35,053 nucleotides of DNA from Rhodocyclales bacterium (GTDB lineage Bacteria > Pseudomonadota > Gammaproteobacteria > Burkholderiales > Rhodocyclaceae): positions 1 to 35,053 of the forward strand of contig JACRIY010000094.1 of assembly GCA_016235805.1 (NCBI GenBank), given 5' to 3'. The first letter of the stretch is position 1. Each line of letters opens with the position of its first letter. Positions 7,740 through 14,253 of this stretch are shown in pieces. A program made the translations under genes and the position numbers. Under the pieces are notes generated by a model, which was not told where the DNA came from, searched no databases, and worked only from the letters and a program-made list of their open reading frames with translations.

Positions 7740-7963
7740 CGAAGTCCCTTCGCCCGGTGAGTCGGGAGACGAGCGCGGTCGTTCGCGACAAGGGGCCGCG
7801 CCCGGTGATCGTGACCGTTGTCGGCGGTGTGATCGAACTGCGTGCCAAGGGCCTGCGGACTACCGAGACGCTGGATGTGGCATGGTGCTACCTGACCGCA
7901 GTGCGGCAGCGGCTTCAGGCGCAGCGGCTCGAGCGTGCGAAGAGTCGACGGCAACGGAAGTAG
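7733..7963 (+). CDS. Small basic hypothetical protein
   Basis: 76 residues beginning MVTKSLRPVSRETSAVV. A beta-rich core (RPVIVTVVGGVIELRAKGL) is followed by an amphipathic basic helix ending in KSRRQRK, a pattern common in small nucleic-acid-binding accessory proteins. No family is recognised. It is the fourth gene of the coupled run and lies 13 bases before the thermonuclease start. Confidence 0.6.
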   Translation: MVTKSLRPVSRETSAVVRDKGPRPVIVTVVGGVIELRAKGLRTTETLDVAWCYLTAVRQRLQAQRLERAKSRRQRK

Positions 7964-7976
7964 GGGAGAGCGGAAA

Positions 7977-8549
7977 GTGGTGGTCTGGCCAAGGTGGTCG
8001 GCGGCACGAGGCGTAGCGCTTGCAGTGGTGTGCGTCATTGCGCCGGCGCTTGCACAGGAACCGCAGGCCGTGTCACACGGCTCGGTACTGCCCACTGCTG
8101 CCAGCGCGACTGCTCGCACGGGCCAAGCAGCCGATGTCGTGGTGACCGGCGTGTCCGACGGGGACACCGTGACAGCCATCATCGACGGTCGGTCGATGCG
8201 GTTGCGACTGTCGAGAATCGACGCGCCCGAGCATCGGCAAGCCTGGGGTCAGCGCGCGGAGCAGTCGCTTCGGGAACTGGTCTGGAAGAAGCCGGTGCAT
8301 ATCGAGTGGCGGGAGGTTGACCGCAATGGCCGGCCCATCGTGACGATGACGGTGGATGGGTTGGACGTCAGCGAGGAGCAGGTGCGCCGAGGCATGGCCT
8401 GGGTGTACCGGGCCTACAGCAAGGATCCTCGTCTGCTCGGTCAGGAGGCGCTGGCACGCGAGAGCCGGCTCGGCTTGTGGACGGACGAGTCACCGATGCC
8501 GCCGTGGGAATGGCGGCGCCTGCAGCGCGAGGGTCAGCAGGCCCCGTGA
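7977..8549 (+). CDS. Exported thermonuclease (staphylococcal nuclease family)
   Basis: 190 residues from GTG 7977, chosen because AGGGGAG lies 8 bases upstream. A signal peptide is clear: WPRWSAAR, hydrophobic core GVALAVVCVIAP, ALA-QE cleavage near residue 26. The nuclease domain spans about 54-170 with VSDGDTV, then Arg77 and Asp82-Ala-Pro-Glu85 (equivalent to SNase Arg35, Asp40, Glu43) and Arg119 in DRNGR (equivalent to Arg87). All catalytic residues are therefore present. It should be a periplasmic or secreted calcium-dependent DNA/RNA nuclease. Such genes are common on conjugative plasmids and ICEs. It is the last convincing gene of the operon started at 6866. Confidence 0.9.
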   Translation: MVVWPRWSAARGVALAVVCVIAPALAQEPQAVSHGSVLPTAASATARTGQAADVVVTGVSDGDTVTAIIDGRSMRLRLSRIDAPEHRQAWGQRAEQSLRELVWKKPVHIEWREVDRNGRPIVTMTVDGLDVSEEQVRRGMAWVYRAYSKDPRLLGQEALARESRLGLWTDESPMPPWEWRRLQREGQQAP

Positions 8550-8586
8550 CATCGGTGGTGCCGCGGCCCTGGTGGGGACAACAGAA

Positions 8587-8793
8587 GTGGACAGGAATCG
8601 GCGGCCACGCGCTGCGGTCTACGCCATGCTTCGCAAGCGGTACTCCATGCAGGCGCTGGCGCTCATGGGGTTCCGGTTCGACCCGGAGATGAGGTTTGTG
8701 AAGCGAGGCGTATGCCGGTCGGTGCTTGCGGAGGCGATTTCCTCGGACGGCGTCACCTGGCGAGTCCGGCCTTACGTGCGCCGGTGGCGCTGA
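8587..8793 (+). CDS. Small hypothetical protein
   Basis: 68 residues from GTG 8587, or 55 from ATG 8626. The segment YAMLRKRYSMQALALMGFRF and the beta-like RRSxx ending (VTWRVRPYVRRW) look protein-like. It starts 37 bases after the thermonuclease stop and ends before a hairpin shared with the converging minus-strand genes. No family is recognised, and the start is uncertain. Confidence 0.4.
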   Translation: MDRNRRPRAAVYAMLRKRYSMQALALMGFRFDPEMRFVKRGVCRSVLAEAISSDGVTWRVRPYVRRWR

Positions 8794-8812
8794 AGTCTGG
8801 CCACAAAAGACG

Positions 8813-8846
8813 ATGCCCCGTCCGATCAGGCGATCGAGCGGGGCAT
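8813..8846. terminator. Hairpin between converging genes
   Basis: ATGCCCCG (8813-8820) pairs perfectly with CGGGGCAT (8839-8846), and the inner CGATC/GATCG bases extend the stem with a small mismatch. An A-run (AAAAGA) precedes it. The position between the plus-strand gene ending at 8793 and the minus-strand gene ending at 8875 suits a bidirectional terminator; the A-run gives U residues when read leftward. Confidence 0.55.
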
Positions 8847-8874
8847 GTGAAGACGCTTTGAACCCCTGCGCGAG

Positions 8875-9075
8875 CTACTTCGGGCTCGGAGGCTGCGGGA
8901 ACCAGCGGTGTGCGGCGGGATGGGGCTGGCCGGCTCGCTCTTGCAGGCGGCTGCGGTAGGCCAGGACCAGGGCGGCTGCGCCCCAGATGTCGAGCGCCAC
9001 CCACGCGAGCGCGTAGGTGGCGAGGACGGGGTCATGGCTGAGTGCGCTTGCCACCGATGCCAGGAGGTCTTGCAT
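8875..9075 (-). CDS. Small membrane protein (second of pair)
   Basis: 66 residues from ATG 9075, with GAGGAG about 7 bases upstream. One long hydrophobic region covers residues about 16-40 (PVLATYALAWVALDIWGAAALVLAYRS split by Asp), which could be one or two membrane passes. A proline-rich cytoplasmic tail follows. The start overlaps the end of the upstream membrane gene by 44 bases, so the two are translationally linked. No family is recognised. Confidence 0.6.
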   Translation of the reverse strand: MQDLLASVASALSHDPVLATYALAWVALDIWGAAALVLAYRSRLQERAGQPHPAAHRWFPQPPSPK

Positions 9076-9349
9076 GCGCCTGCTCCTCTGGCCCTTGCGA
9101 GCCCTGCTCCTCCTCGAGGCTGAGGAGGATGACGGCCAGGGTCTGGGCGACCAACCAGCCGACGATCACGACGGCCAGGTAGGCCATCGATTCCTTGGCG
9201 AAGCCAAGGTACGTGTTGGCTGCAGCGAGCAGCCAGGATGCCTTCTTCAACGCGTCGGCCGCGGACTTGCGGGCTTCCTTGTTGAAGAAGAGGGTGAGCC
9301 TTCGGCGCTGTTCGGCCTTGGGCGGATGCTTCGTCTTGCGAGTTGCCAT
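9032..9349 (-). CDS. Small membrane protein (first of pair)
   Basis: 105 residues from ATG 9349; AAGGGAA lies about 6 bases upstream. A longer frame upstream lacks this SD. The protein has a very basic N-terminus (ATRKTKHPPKAEQRRR), an amphipathic helix (FNKEARKSAADALKKASWLL) and a membrane segment at about 52-75 (MAYLAVVIVGWLVAQTLAVILL), followed by an acidic tail EEEQGSQGPEEQ. It probably sits in the inner membrane with the basic end in the cytoplasm. Together with the gene at 8875-9075 it forms a two-gene minus-strand unit of unknown role. Confidence 0.65.
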   Translation of the reverse strand: MATRKTKHPPKAEQRRRLTLFFNKEARKSAADALKKASWLLAAANTYLGFAKESMAYLAVVIVGWLVAQTLAVILLSLEEEQGSQGPEEQAHARPPGIGGKRTQP

Positions 9350-9553
9350 GCGACGGTTCCCTTCTTGTTGTGCGAGAAGGCGCCGCTGCCCCGACCGGGG
9401 ACAGAGCGCCCCGCTCGGGTTGATGAAAACGCAGGTGCGAGGCACCCGCTCGATGCGCGACCGTTGAAGGTCGCTTCCATGCCGGTCGCAGGAGATTCGC
9501 TGTGACGGACGGTCAGCCGCGCCACGGTGCTCGCTCAGCCGATCTGGCGAGGA

Positions 9554-9820
9554 TCACGCCGCGTCTTTCAGCGACGCGGGGGTGAGTTCCAGCCAGGGAG
9601 CCAGGAATACCTGAGGCAGGCTCTGGTCGACGGTCGGCGCACGCTGGCTGCTGGCCAGGTGCTCCAGCTTGAGCAGCAGCGCGGCGGCGTACTCGGCGAC
9701 GTCAGCTGCGCAGTCGCCGACGCTGTTGCGCACCAGTTCGATGTAGTGGTCGACCATCGGCGCGGGCGCCCGGGCGGCGTCGAGCTCGATGATCTGGAGG
9801 GCTTCGACGTTCATCGTCAT
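9554..9820 (-). CDS. Hypothetical protein
   Basis: 88 residues from ATG 9820 with AAGGA 7 bases upstream. The sequence is helical: YIELVRNSVGDCAADVAEYAAALLLKLEHLA at residues about 26-57, then a proline-containing end. No family is recognised. It is transcribed divergently from the gene at 9910, so 9821-9909 holds two promoters; I could not identify clear boxes. Confidence 0.6.
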   Translation of the reverse strand: MTMNVEALQIIELDAARAPAPMVDHYIELVRNSVGDCAADVAEYAAALLLKLEHLASSQRAPTVDQSLPQVFLAPWLELTPASLKDAA

Positions 9821-9909
9821 GAAGAGTCCTTCGGGGATGTGCCTCCGCGAGACCTTGACGCCAGCACTTTGCGTGCTAGACAGATCGGCAGGTCTTCGAG
9901 AGGTGCGAG

Positions 9910-10125
9910 ATGCTGAGGTTGGGAAAGGCGATCAGGCTGACGCGGGCGGAAGCCGAGCGGCTCGAACGCATCACCGGTTTCCCGGTGGATGGCGTTCGAA
10001 CGCTCGACGGCCTGGCGCTGTATGTCGCGCAGTGCAAGGCCTACTACGCGGAGGACTCGAGGGAGTTCGAGATCCTTGCGTGGCTCATCGACAGAGAGGT
10101 GTCACGCTGCCTGGCCGCCGCGTGA
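9910..10125 (+). CDS. Small hypothetical protein
   Basis: 71 residues, ATG with GAGAGG 7 bases upstream. It has an alpha-helical look: RLTRAEAERLERITGFPV followed by TLDGLALYVAQCKAYYA and EILAWLIDREVSRCLA. The first part resembles a short helix-turn-helix-like segment, but no family is certain. Its last 24 bases overlap tail-to-tail with the minus-strand gene ending at 10102. Confidence 0.6.
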   Translation: MLRLGKAIRLTRAEAERLERITGFPVDGVRTLDGLALYVAQCKAYYAEDSREFEILAWLIDREVSRCLAAA

Positions 10126-10704
10126 GGCGGAGGCCTGGGCGTCGCTCGACGCCTCCGGTGCGACGGGCGCTGATGGCGCGGTCGGCGCGGTCGGCGCGGC
10201 GCTCGGCGCTGACGCGAAACCCGTGATCACCTGCGCGACCTCGGGATGCTTCGCGAGCGCGTCGACGCGCGCCTTGGCCGGCGAGCCGGGCTCCTTGGAC
10301 CGCGAACCGCGAGCCTTGGGCCGTTCGGCCTGGGGGTCGGGCGCGGGCTTGTTGCCGACGATCCGGGGGATGGCGATGACGATGGCCATCACCATCTTCA
10401 CGGTTCGGATGGGCGCGGTCACGAAGATCGCGCGGAACGCGGCCACGGTGCGCTCGCTCTGTTCGTCGGCCAGGACCTTGGCATGCAGGGTCTCGCACGC
10501 GATCAGGTAGAGGGCCTCGTGGCGGCTCCTGGCTTCAGGGTTGCTGTTGAGGTACTTGACCACCTCCGTGGCGCCGGGAGGGTGGCGCACGGCGCGGTAC
10601 AGGTGGACCCAGGCCATCTCCTCGGCCAACTCGTGACGGCTCGGTTGGTCCGGGCCGGCGAGCTGGCCGTGGATCGGGCCGATGCTGGGCAGTTGCTGAT
10701 GCAT
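10102..10704 (-). CDS. Hypothetical protein with Ala/Pro-rich tail
   Basis: 200 residues from ATG 10704 (GGAG 7 bases upstream), rather than the longer upstream frame that crosses a palindrome. Residues 1-90 are a soluble helical domain (AEEMAWVHLYRAVRHPP, EALYLIACETLHAKVLADEQ). A hydrophobic segment lies near 107-127 (VKMVMAIVIAIPRIVG), possibly a single membrane anchor. The last 70 residues are basic then Ala/Pro/Ser-rich with repeated APTAPTAPSAP-like sequence, a disordered tail. No family is recognised. Confidence 0.6.
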   Translation of the reverse strand: MHQQLPSIGPIHGQLAGPDQPSRHELAEEMAWVHLYRAVRHPPGATEVVKYLNSNPEARSRHEALYLIACETLHAKVLADEQSERTVAAFRAIFVTAPIRTVKMVMAIVIAIPRIVGNKPAPDPQAERPKARGSRSKEPGSPAKARVDALAKHPEVAQVITGFASAPSAAPTAPTAPSAPVAPEASSDAQASASRGGQAA

Positions 10705-10745
10705 GGTTCGCTCCGGTGGATGTCCACGGGAACGAGCCGGCCCCA

Positions 10746-10762
10746 GGGGACGAAACGTCCCC
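10746..10762. promoter_or_regulatory. Perfect palindrome GGGGACG-AAA-CGTCCCC
   Basis: A 7-bp inverted repeat with a 3-base centre. It ends immediately before the SD (GAGGGG) of the gene starting at 10776, and lies 42 bases upstream of the divergent gene starting at 10704. It may be an operator for the divergent pair or a leader hairpin that hides the SD. A G-rich inverted repeat with similar arms (GGGGAACG/CGTTCCCC) lies upstream of the gene starting at 11338. Confidence 0.45.
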
Positions 10763-10775
10763 GAGGGGTAGTAGC

Positions 10776-11054
10776 ATGAACGGACCGGCAAGCCGGTGTT
10801 CACGGGAAGCCATCACGATGGATCGTTCAGGCCAGACTCTTGAGGTCATCGACGGCGGGCGCGAAGCGCTCGAGCGGGCCTACCTGTGGGCGATCGTGTT
10901 CGATCATCCCGACAAGCAGGCCCTCGCGAGGCGCCTCGAGCCGTCCGCTAACGACGTGCTTTGCGCCGTTGCTCCAGATGCAGACGGGACACCAGTTCCT
11001 CGTCGATCAGGCGCACGACGCGCAGCACATCGCTGCGAACCGGGCCGCGAGTGA
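10776..11054 (+). CDS. Small hypothetical protein
   Basis: 92 residues from ATG 10776, chosen for the SD GAGGGG 7 bases upstream; ATG 10818 is a weaker alternative giving 78 residues. The convincing part is QTLEVIDGGREALERAYLWA and the following IVFDHPDKQALARRL helix. The C-terminal ~35 codons overlap, tail-to-tail, with the minus-strand gene at 10948-11163, and that part is Arg/Pro-rich and less protein-like, so the true gene end could differ. No family is recognised. Confidence 0.45.
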   Translation: MNGPASRCSREAITMDRSGQTLEVIDGGREALERAYLWAIVFDHPDKQALARRLEPSANDVLCAVAPDADGTPVPRRSGARRAAHRCEPGRE

Positions 11055-11163
11055 TGCGAAGTCGCTCCAGGCTCTGAAGGAGTTCTTCCTTCTTCGCCTG
11101 GAGCTCTTCAGCGCTGCCCTCGTCGACGAGACGTAGCAGGCTGAGCCACAAGTGCTTGTCCAT
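10948..11163 (-). CDS. Small helical hypothetical protein
   Basis: 71 residues from ATG 11163, with GAGGAG close upstream. It is almost entirely charged helix: LWLSLLRLVDEGSAEELQAK, then KEELLQSLERLRITRG and VLRVVRLIDEELVSRLHLEQ. This is typical of a small coiled-coil or helical-bundle regulatory protein. The start lies 7 bases after the stop of the gene at 11171-11338, so they form a two-gene operon. No family is recognised. Confidence 0.6.
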   Translation of the reverse strand: MDKHLWLSLLRLVDEGSAEELQAKKEELLQSLERLRITRGPVRSDVLRVVRLIDEELVSRLHLEQRRKARR

Positions 11164-11170
11164 CTGCTCC

Positions 11171-11338
11171 TCACGCAGCCAGGGGCAGCGCTTGGGGCAG
11201 CAGGACGACCACATCGGCCGACGGGCGGACGAATGCGGTGCACAGAGCCGGGAGCTTCTTGGCCACCACAACGGGGTGTTGCGGCAGGCCACTACCGCCA
11301 CAGAGGCGGCACACGGTGCGAACCGTGGTCTTCGACAT
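11171..11338 (-). CDS. Small protein with CxxC motif
   Basis: 55 residues from ATG 11338 with a strong SD (AAAGGAGAA). The N-terminus MSKTTVRTVCRLCGGSGLPQ holds a CxxCGG motif, like half of a DnaJ-type or treble-clef zinc finger; one further Cys follows near residue 34. The rest is beta-like (ADVVVLLPQALPLA). No family is recognised. A 16-base palindrome lies directly upstream of the SD, so expression may be controlled there. Confidence 0.6.
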   Translation of the reverse strand: MSKTTVRTVCRLCGGSGLPQHPVVVAKKLPALCTAFVRPSADVVVLLPQALPLAA

Positions 11339-11349
11339 GGTCGTTCTCC

Positions 11350-11407
11350 TTTGCACAAGTGCAAAAGGGGAACGACATGTCCCCCGGATGGAGAAGCGAC
11401 GTTCCCC
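11350..11407. promoter_or_regulatory. Two inverted repeats upstream of the 11338 gene
   Basis: TTTGCAC-AA-GTGCAAA (11350-11365) is a perfect 7-bp inverted repeat touching the SD of the minus-strand gene. Just beyond it, GGGGAACG (11367-11374) pairs with CGTTCCCC (11400-11407). Either could be an operator. The first would also form a tight hairpin in the leader RNA next to the SD. Confidence 0.45.
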
Positions 11408-11640
11408 ATTCGGGTTGAAGGCACGCTGGCGCGCGCCCATGGACAGGCAGAAGGACCCACGCCGAGGCGATGGGTCTTCCGCACACTTCGGGACTTGCAT
11501 CCCAGGGATCAAGGACCGGCGCGCAGGGGTGCCGGGTCCGGGTCATGCAGCAGGCTGGATGACCGGTGGACTTCGCGAGGCCACGCGAAGGGATGAAGAC
11601 GCGCGCGGGTGGTGAACCCGCTCGGCTGGCGAAGCCGGCG

Positions 11641-11907
11641 TCAGAGCCGATGTGTCACGTGCACACCGACGAGAGGCGCGTCGACCGAGATCGACGCGAT
11701 CCAGCACGGACTGGATAGCCCGCTTGCGCGGACAGCGATGCGCCGCAGGTGCGGCAGGGCCATCCGGAGATGGTCGATTGAAGTGCGGGTCACGACCGCT
11801 AACGCCAAGGTGCAGGGCACTTTGGACTTCAAGTCCAGCCGGTGACGGCTCTCGTTGAAGGCTGTACCAGCGACGATCGCCAGCAGGAAGCCCAGCAAGT
11901 TTGCCAC
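11641..11907 (-). CDS. Possible small exported protein
   Basis: A frame open to 12129, most credible from GTG 11907, which would give 88 residues beginning MANLLGFLLAIVAGTAF, a possible signal peptide or membrane anchor. The remainder (LALAVVTRTSIDHLRMALPH and following) is plausible but third-position GC is lower than in clear genes nearby, and no good SD is present. I list it because the alternative is a 777-base stretch without a gene. Confidence 0.3.
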   Translation of the reverse strand: MANLLGFLLAIVAGTAFNESRHRLDLKSKVPCTLALAVVTRTSIDHLRMALPHLRRIAVRASGLSSPCWIASISVDAPLVGVHVTHRL

Positions 11908-12115
11908 TCGACGGAAGCCCTGGGTAGGGGTGGCGCGAGGGCTTGCACACGGCGCATGTTCATGCGTCCGGTTCGGGCGCAAGGACACGCGCCGATGGGG
12001 CACGAAGGTGCGTTCGAACCGGGCGCAGCGTTGCGCGGTCAGCTGCGCAGTGCGGTGTCCGTCGCTGCATCGCGGCGCGCCTTGAACACGCGGAGGCGCC
12101 TCGTAGCCTGAACGC
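11908..12115. other. Gene-poor stretch before the PAPS-reductase gene
   Basis: With 11408-11640, this forms the parts of 11339-12115 where I see no convincing gene or RNA on either strand. Frames are short and Arg/Pro-rich. It presumably contains the promoter for the gene starting at 12116; no clear -35/-10 pair was found. Confidence 0.4.
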
Positions 12116-13327
12116 GTGAACATCATCAAGCTCTACCGCGGGGATGAGGCGCTCGAGCCCATCGAGCCGGTGCAACCCGATCTCTTCGGTCTGGCGGCGG
12201 GCGCGGTGCGATTCTCCATCGACGTGCCGAGCGAGGTCACGTCCGCGCTGAGTGCCAGCGCACCGGTGTTCATCGGCGTCAGCGGTGGACGCGACTCCCA
12301 GGCGCTGGCCTACCGTGTCTGCGCCCACCTCGATGACATCGAGCACCCAGGCCCGCGGTTCCTCGTTCATGCGGACTTGGGCCGCGTGGAGTGGCGGAAC
12401 AGCTTGCCGGTCTGCGAGCGGTTGGCGCTGCGGTTGGGGATCGAACTGGTGGTCGTACGCCGCACTGCCGGCGACATGATGGATCGGTGGTTGTCGCGCT
12501 GGAACGGGAACGTCGCGCGGTACGCCAAGCTCGAGTGCGTGAAGCTGATCTTGCCGTGGAGCACGGCGGCCCAGCGCTTCTGCACGGCCGAGTTGAAGAG
12601 CCAGGTCATCGCACGGGAGATGCGCCGGCGCTTTCCCGTGGGCGACGTCGTGTCGGCCGTCGGCATCCGTCGCGAGGAGAGTGCCAAGCGGGCGCGCATG
12701 CCGGCCTGGAAGCAGGACGAGCGCACGACCCGCAAGCGCGGGCTCGGACACACCTGGAATCCGATCCTTGGCTGGAGGCGCGGTGACGTCAACGACTACG
12801 TACGCAGTCGTGGTGATGTCCTCCACGAGGCCTACCGGCTGTACGGCAGCACGCGGGTCTCCTGCGCGTTCTGCGTGCTCGGCTCGGAGCACGACCTTCG
12901 AGCTTCGAGCAACTGCGCGGACAACCACGCGATCTATCGCGAGATGGTGGCGCTGGAGGCCGAGAGCACCTTCTCGTTCCAGGGCCACCGTTGGCTGGGG
13001 GATGTCGCACCCGACCTGCTGGACGCCGGGCTTCGTGCGCGGCTGCAGGAGGCCAAGGAGCGTGCCCAAGCGCGCGTGAGTGCGGAATCACGGCTTCCGG
13101 AACACCTGCTGTTCGTGAAGGGCTGGCCCACGGTCATGCCCACCCCAAGCGAGGCGGCGCTGATCGCCGAAGTCCGTCGGGACGTCGCGGCCGCGGTGGG
13201 GCTGCAGGTGGCCCACACCGATCGCGAATCCGTCTTGCAGCGCTATCGCGACCTGATGGCAACAGCCGCGGCGCAGGCTGGCGCGCAGGCGTCGCCTCCT
13301 CTTACCTCTGAAGGAATTCAAACGTGA
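12116..13327 (+). CDS. PAPS-reductase-family (PP-loop) protein
   Basis: 403 residues from GTG 12116. The PP-loop ATP-pyrophosphatase motif FIGVSGGRDSQALAYR covers residues 52-67. It is followed by FLVHADLGRVEW, a strand-turn typical of PAPS reductases, an RFCTAELKSQV motif near 155 and SCAFCVLGS near 249-256. These two Cys-containing stretches are arranged as in phage- and island-borne PAPS-reductase relatives, not in assimilatory CysH, which ends in a KRECGLH motif that is absent here. It could activate a substrate by adenylation in nucleic-acid modification, possibly together with the DndC-like protein at 14254. The C-terminal 60 residues are helical and Ala-rich. The stop overlaps the next start (GTGA). 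Confidence 0.85.
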   Translation: MNIIKLYRGDEALEPIEPVQPDLFGLAAGAVRFSIDVPSEVTSALSASAPVFIGVSGGRDSQALAYRVCAHLDDIEHPGPRFLVHADLGRVEWRNSLPVCERLALRLGIELVVVRRTAGDMMDRWLSRWNGNVARYAKLECVKLILPWSTAAQRFCTAELKSQVIAREMRRRFPVGDVVSAVGIRREESAKRARMPAWKQDERTTRKRGLGHTWNPILGWRRGDVNDYVRSRGDVLHEAYRLYGSTRVSCAFCVLGSEHDLRASSNCADNHAIYREMVALEAESTFSFQGHRWLGDVAPDLLDAGLRARLQEAKERAQARVSAESRLPEHLLFVKGWPTVMPTPSEAALIAEVRRDVAAAVGLQVAHTDRESVLQRYRDLMATAAAQAGAQASPPLTSEGIQT

Positions 13328-14184
13328 ACCCAACGACGATGGCGCCGAAGCCCGGCGCGATACCCGAACTGCTGGTGGACATCGCGTCAGCCTCGTCGCG
13401 TGTGTTCTGGCTCGTGCACAACGCGATGGCCGGAGGCCGCGCGCGCATCCAGTTGCCAGCGACGGTCTTCACCCGATTCAGCGAGGCCGTGGCGGCGCGA
13501 GGCGGCCTCGATGCCACGCCGCCGCTGGTGGAGCACCCGAGGGGCCTGTGCCGGCTGCATGACACCGTGATCGTCGATGGTGTTGGGCCCGGCCGCGTCA
13601 ACTGGATCCATCCAAGCGGTGACGTGCGGGTCGAGCTCGCGCGCCAACCGGGCGGCGCCGAGTACTACCCGATCGCCGCCATCCGGCGCGCGGTCGCAGC
13701 CAGGCCGCGGTTCGTCCACGAACTGGTGCCAGTGGGCCTGCGTGAGGCGAACCTCGTGGTCGAGCGCTTGCACCGGCGGCTCGGCAGGGTGCAGGGCCAC
13801 AAATTCGCCATCGGTCTGCGGCGCGTCGCGGACCAGGAACTGGACGGTGTCGCGATCGCCGCCCGACCGGTGGCGCGCCACCTGGACGACGGCCTCACGG
13901 CCGAGGTGCGCCGGGTGGCGGTCGATCCGGCCGTGGTCAACGGATGCACCAAGCTGCTGGGGGCCATCGCACGGTCCGCATCGGCGATGGGCTACCGGCG
14001 CCTGGTCACCTACACATCGGACGATGAGGACGGTGCAAGCCTCTACGCGGCGGGCTGGGATCCGATCGGACGCAGTGCCGGAGGGCACTGGGGATCGTCG
14101 AAGCGTCCGCGCGAACCCGGACCGGAGGAAGGGCGCAAGGTCGTGTGGGTCAAGGTGCTGCGTGGTGACCGTCGCGAGCGCTGA
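13324..14184 (+). CDS. XF1762-type protein, possible GNAT-like domain
   Basis: 286 residues from GTG 13324, coupled to the previous gene. An N-terminal region (1-125) of mixed structure precedes a domain whose sequence (KFAIGLRRVADQELDGVAIA, then LTAEVRRVAVDP, NGCTKLLGAIARSASAMGYR and GASLYAAGWDPIGRSAGGHW) matches the XF1762 family I know from phages and islands. The order (beta strand, RVAVD, helix starting near a conserved turn, YTS, GW/GG) is that of a GNAT acetyltransferase fold, though I cannot confirm an acetyl-CoA loop. It lies between two PP-loop enzymes, so it may act on the same substrate. Confidence 0.75.
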   Translation: MNPTTMAPKPGAIPELLVDIASASSRVFWLVHNAMAGGRARIQLPATVFTRFSEAVAARGGLDATPPLVEHPRGLCRLHDTVIVDGVGPGRVNWIHPSGDVRVELARQPGGAEYYPIAAIRRAVAARPRFVHELVPVGLREANLVVERLHRRLGRVQGHKFAIGLRRVADQELDGVAIAARPVARHLDDGLTAEVRRVAVDPAVVNGCTKLLGAIARSASAMGYRRLVTYTSDDEDGASLYAAGWDPIGRSAGGHWGSSKRPREPGPEEGRKVVWVKVLRGDRRER

Positions 14185-14253
14185 ACTGCTGTCGATGGCG
14201 CGGGGTTGAAGGTCCGATCCCGCGCGTGATCCTGGTGTTCACCGGGAGAGCGC

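Noticed and set aside
11821..11840. tRNA-like anticodon arm (TTGGA-CTTCAAG-TCCAG with TCA in the loop), similar to tRNA-Sec
   Set aside because: No T-arm (GGTTCGANNCC-like), no acceptor stem pairing and no D-arm could be fitted around it on either strand.
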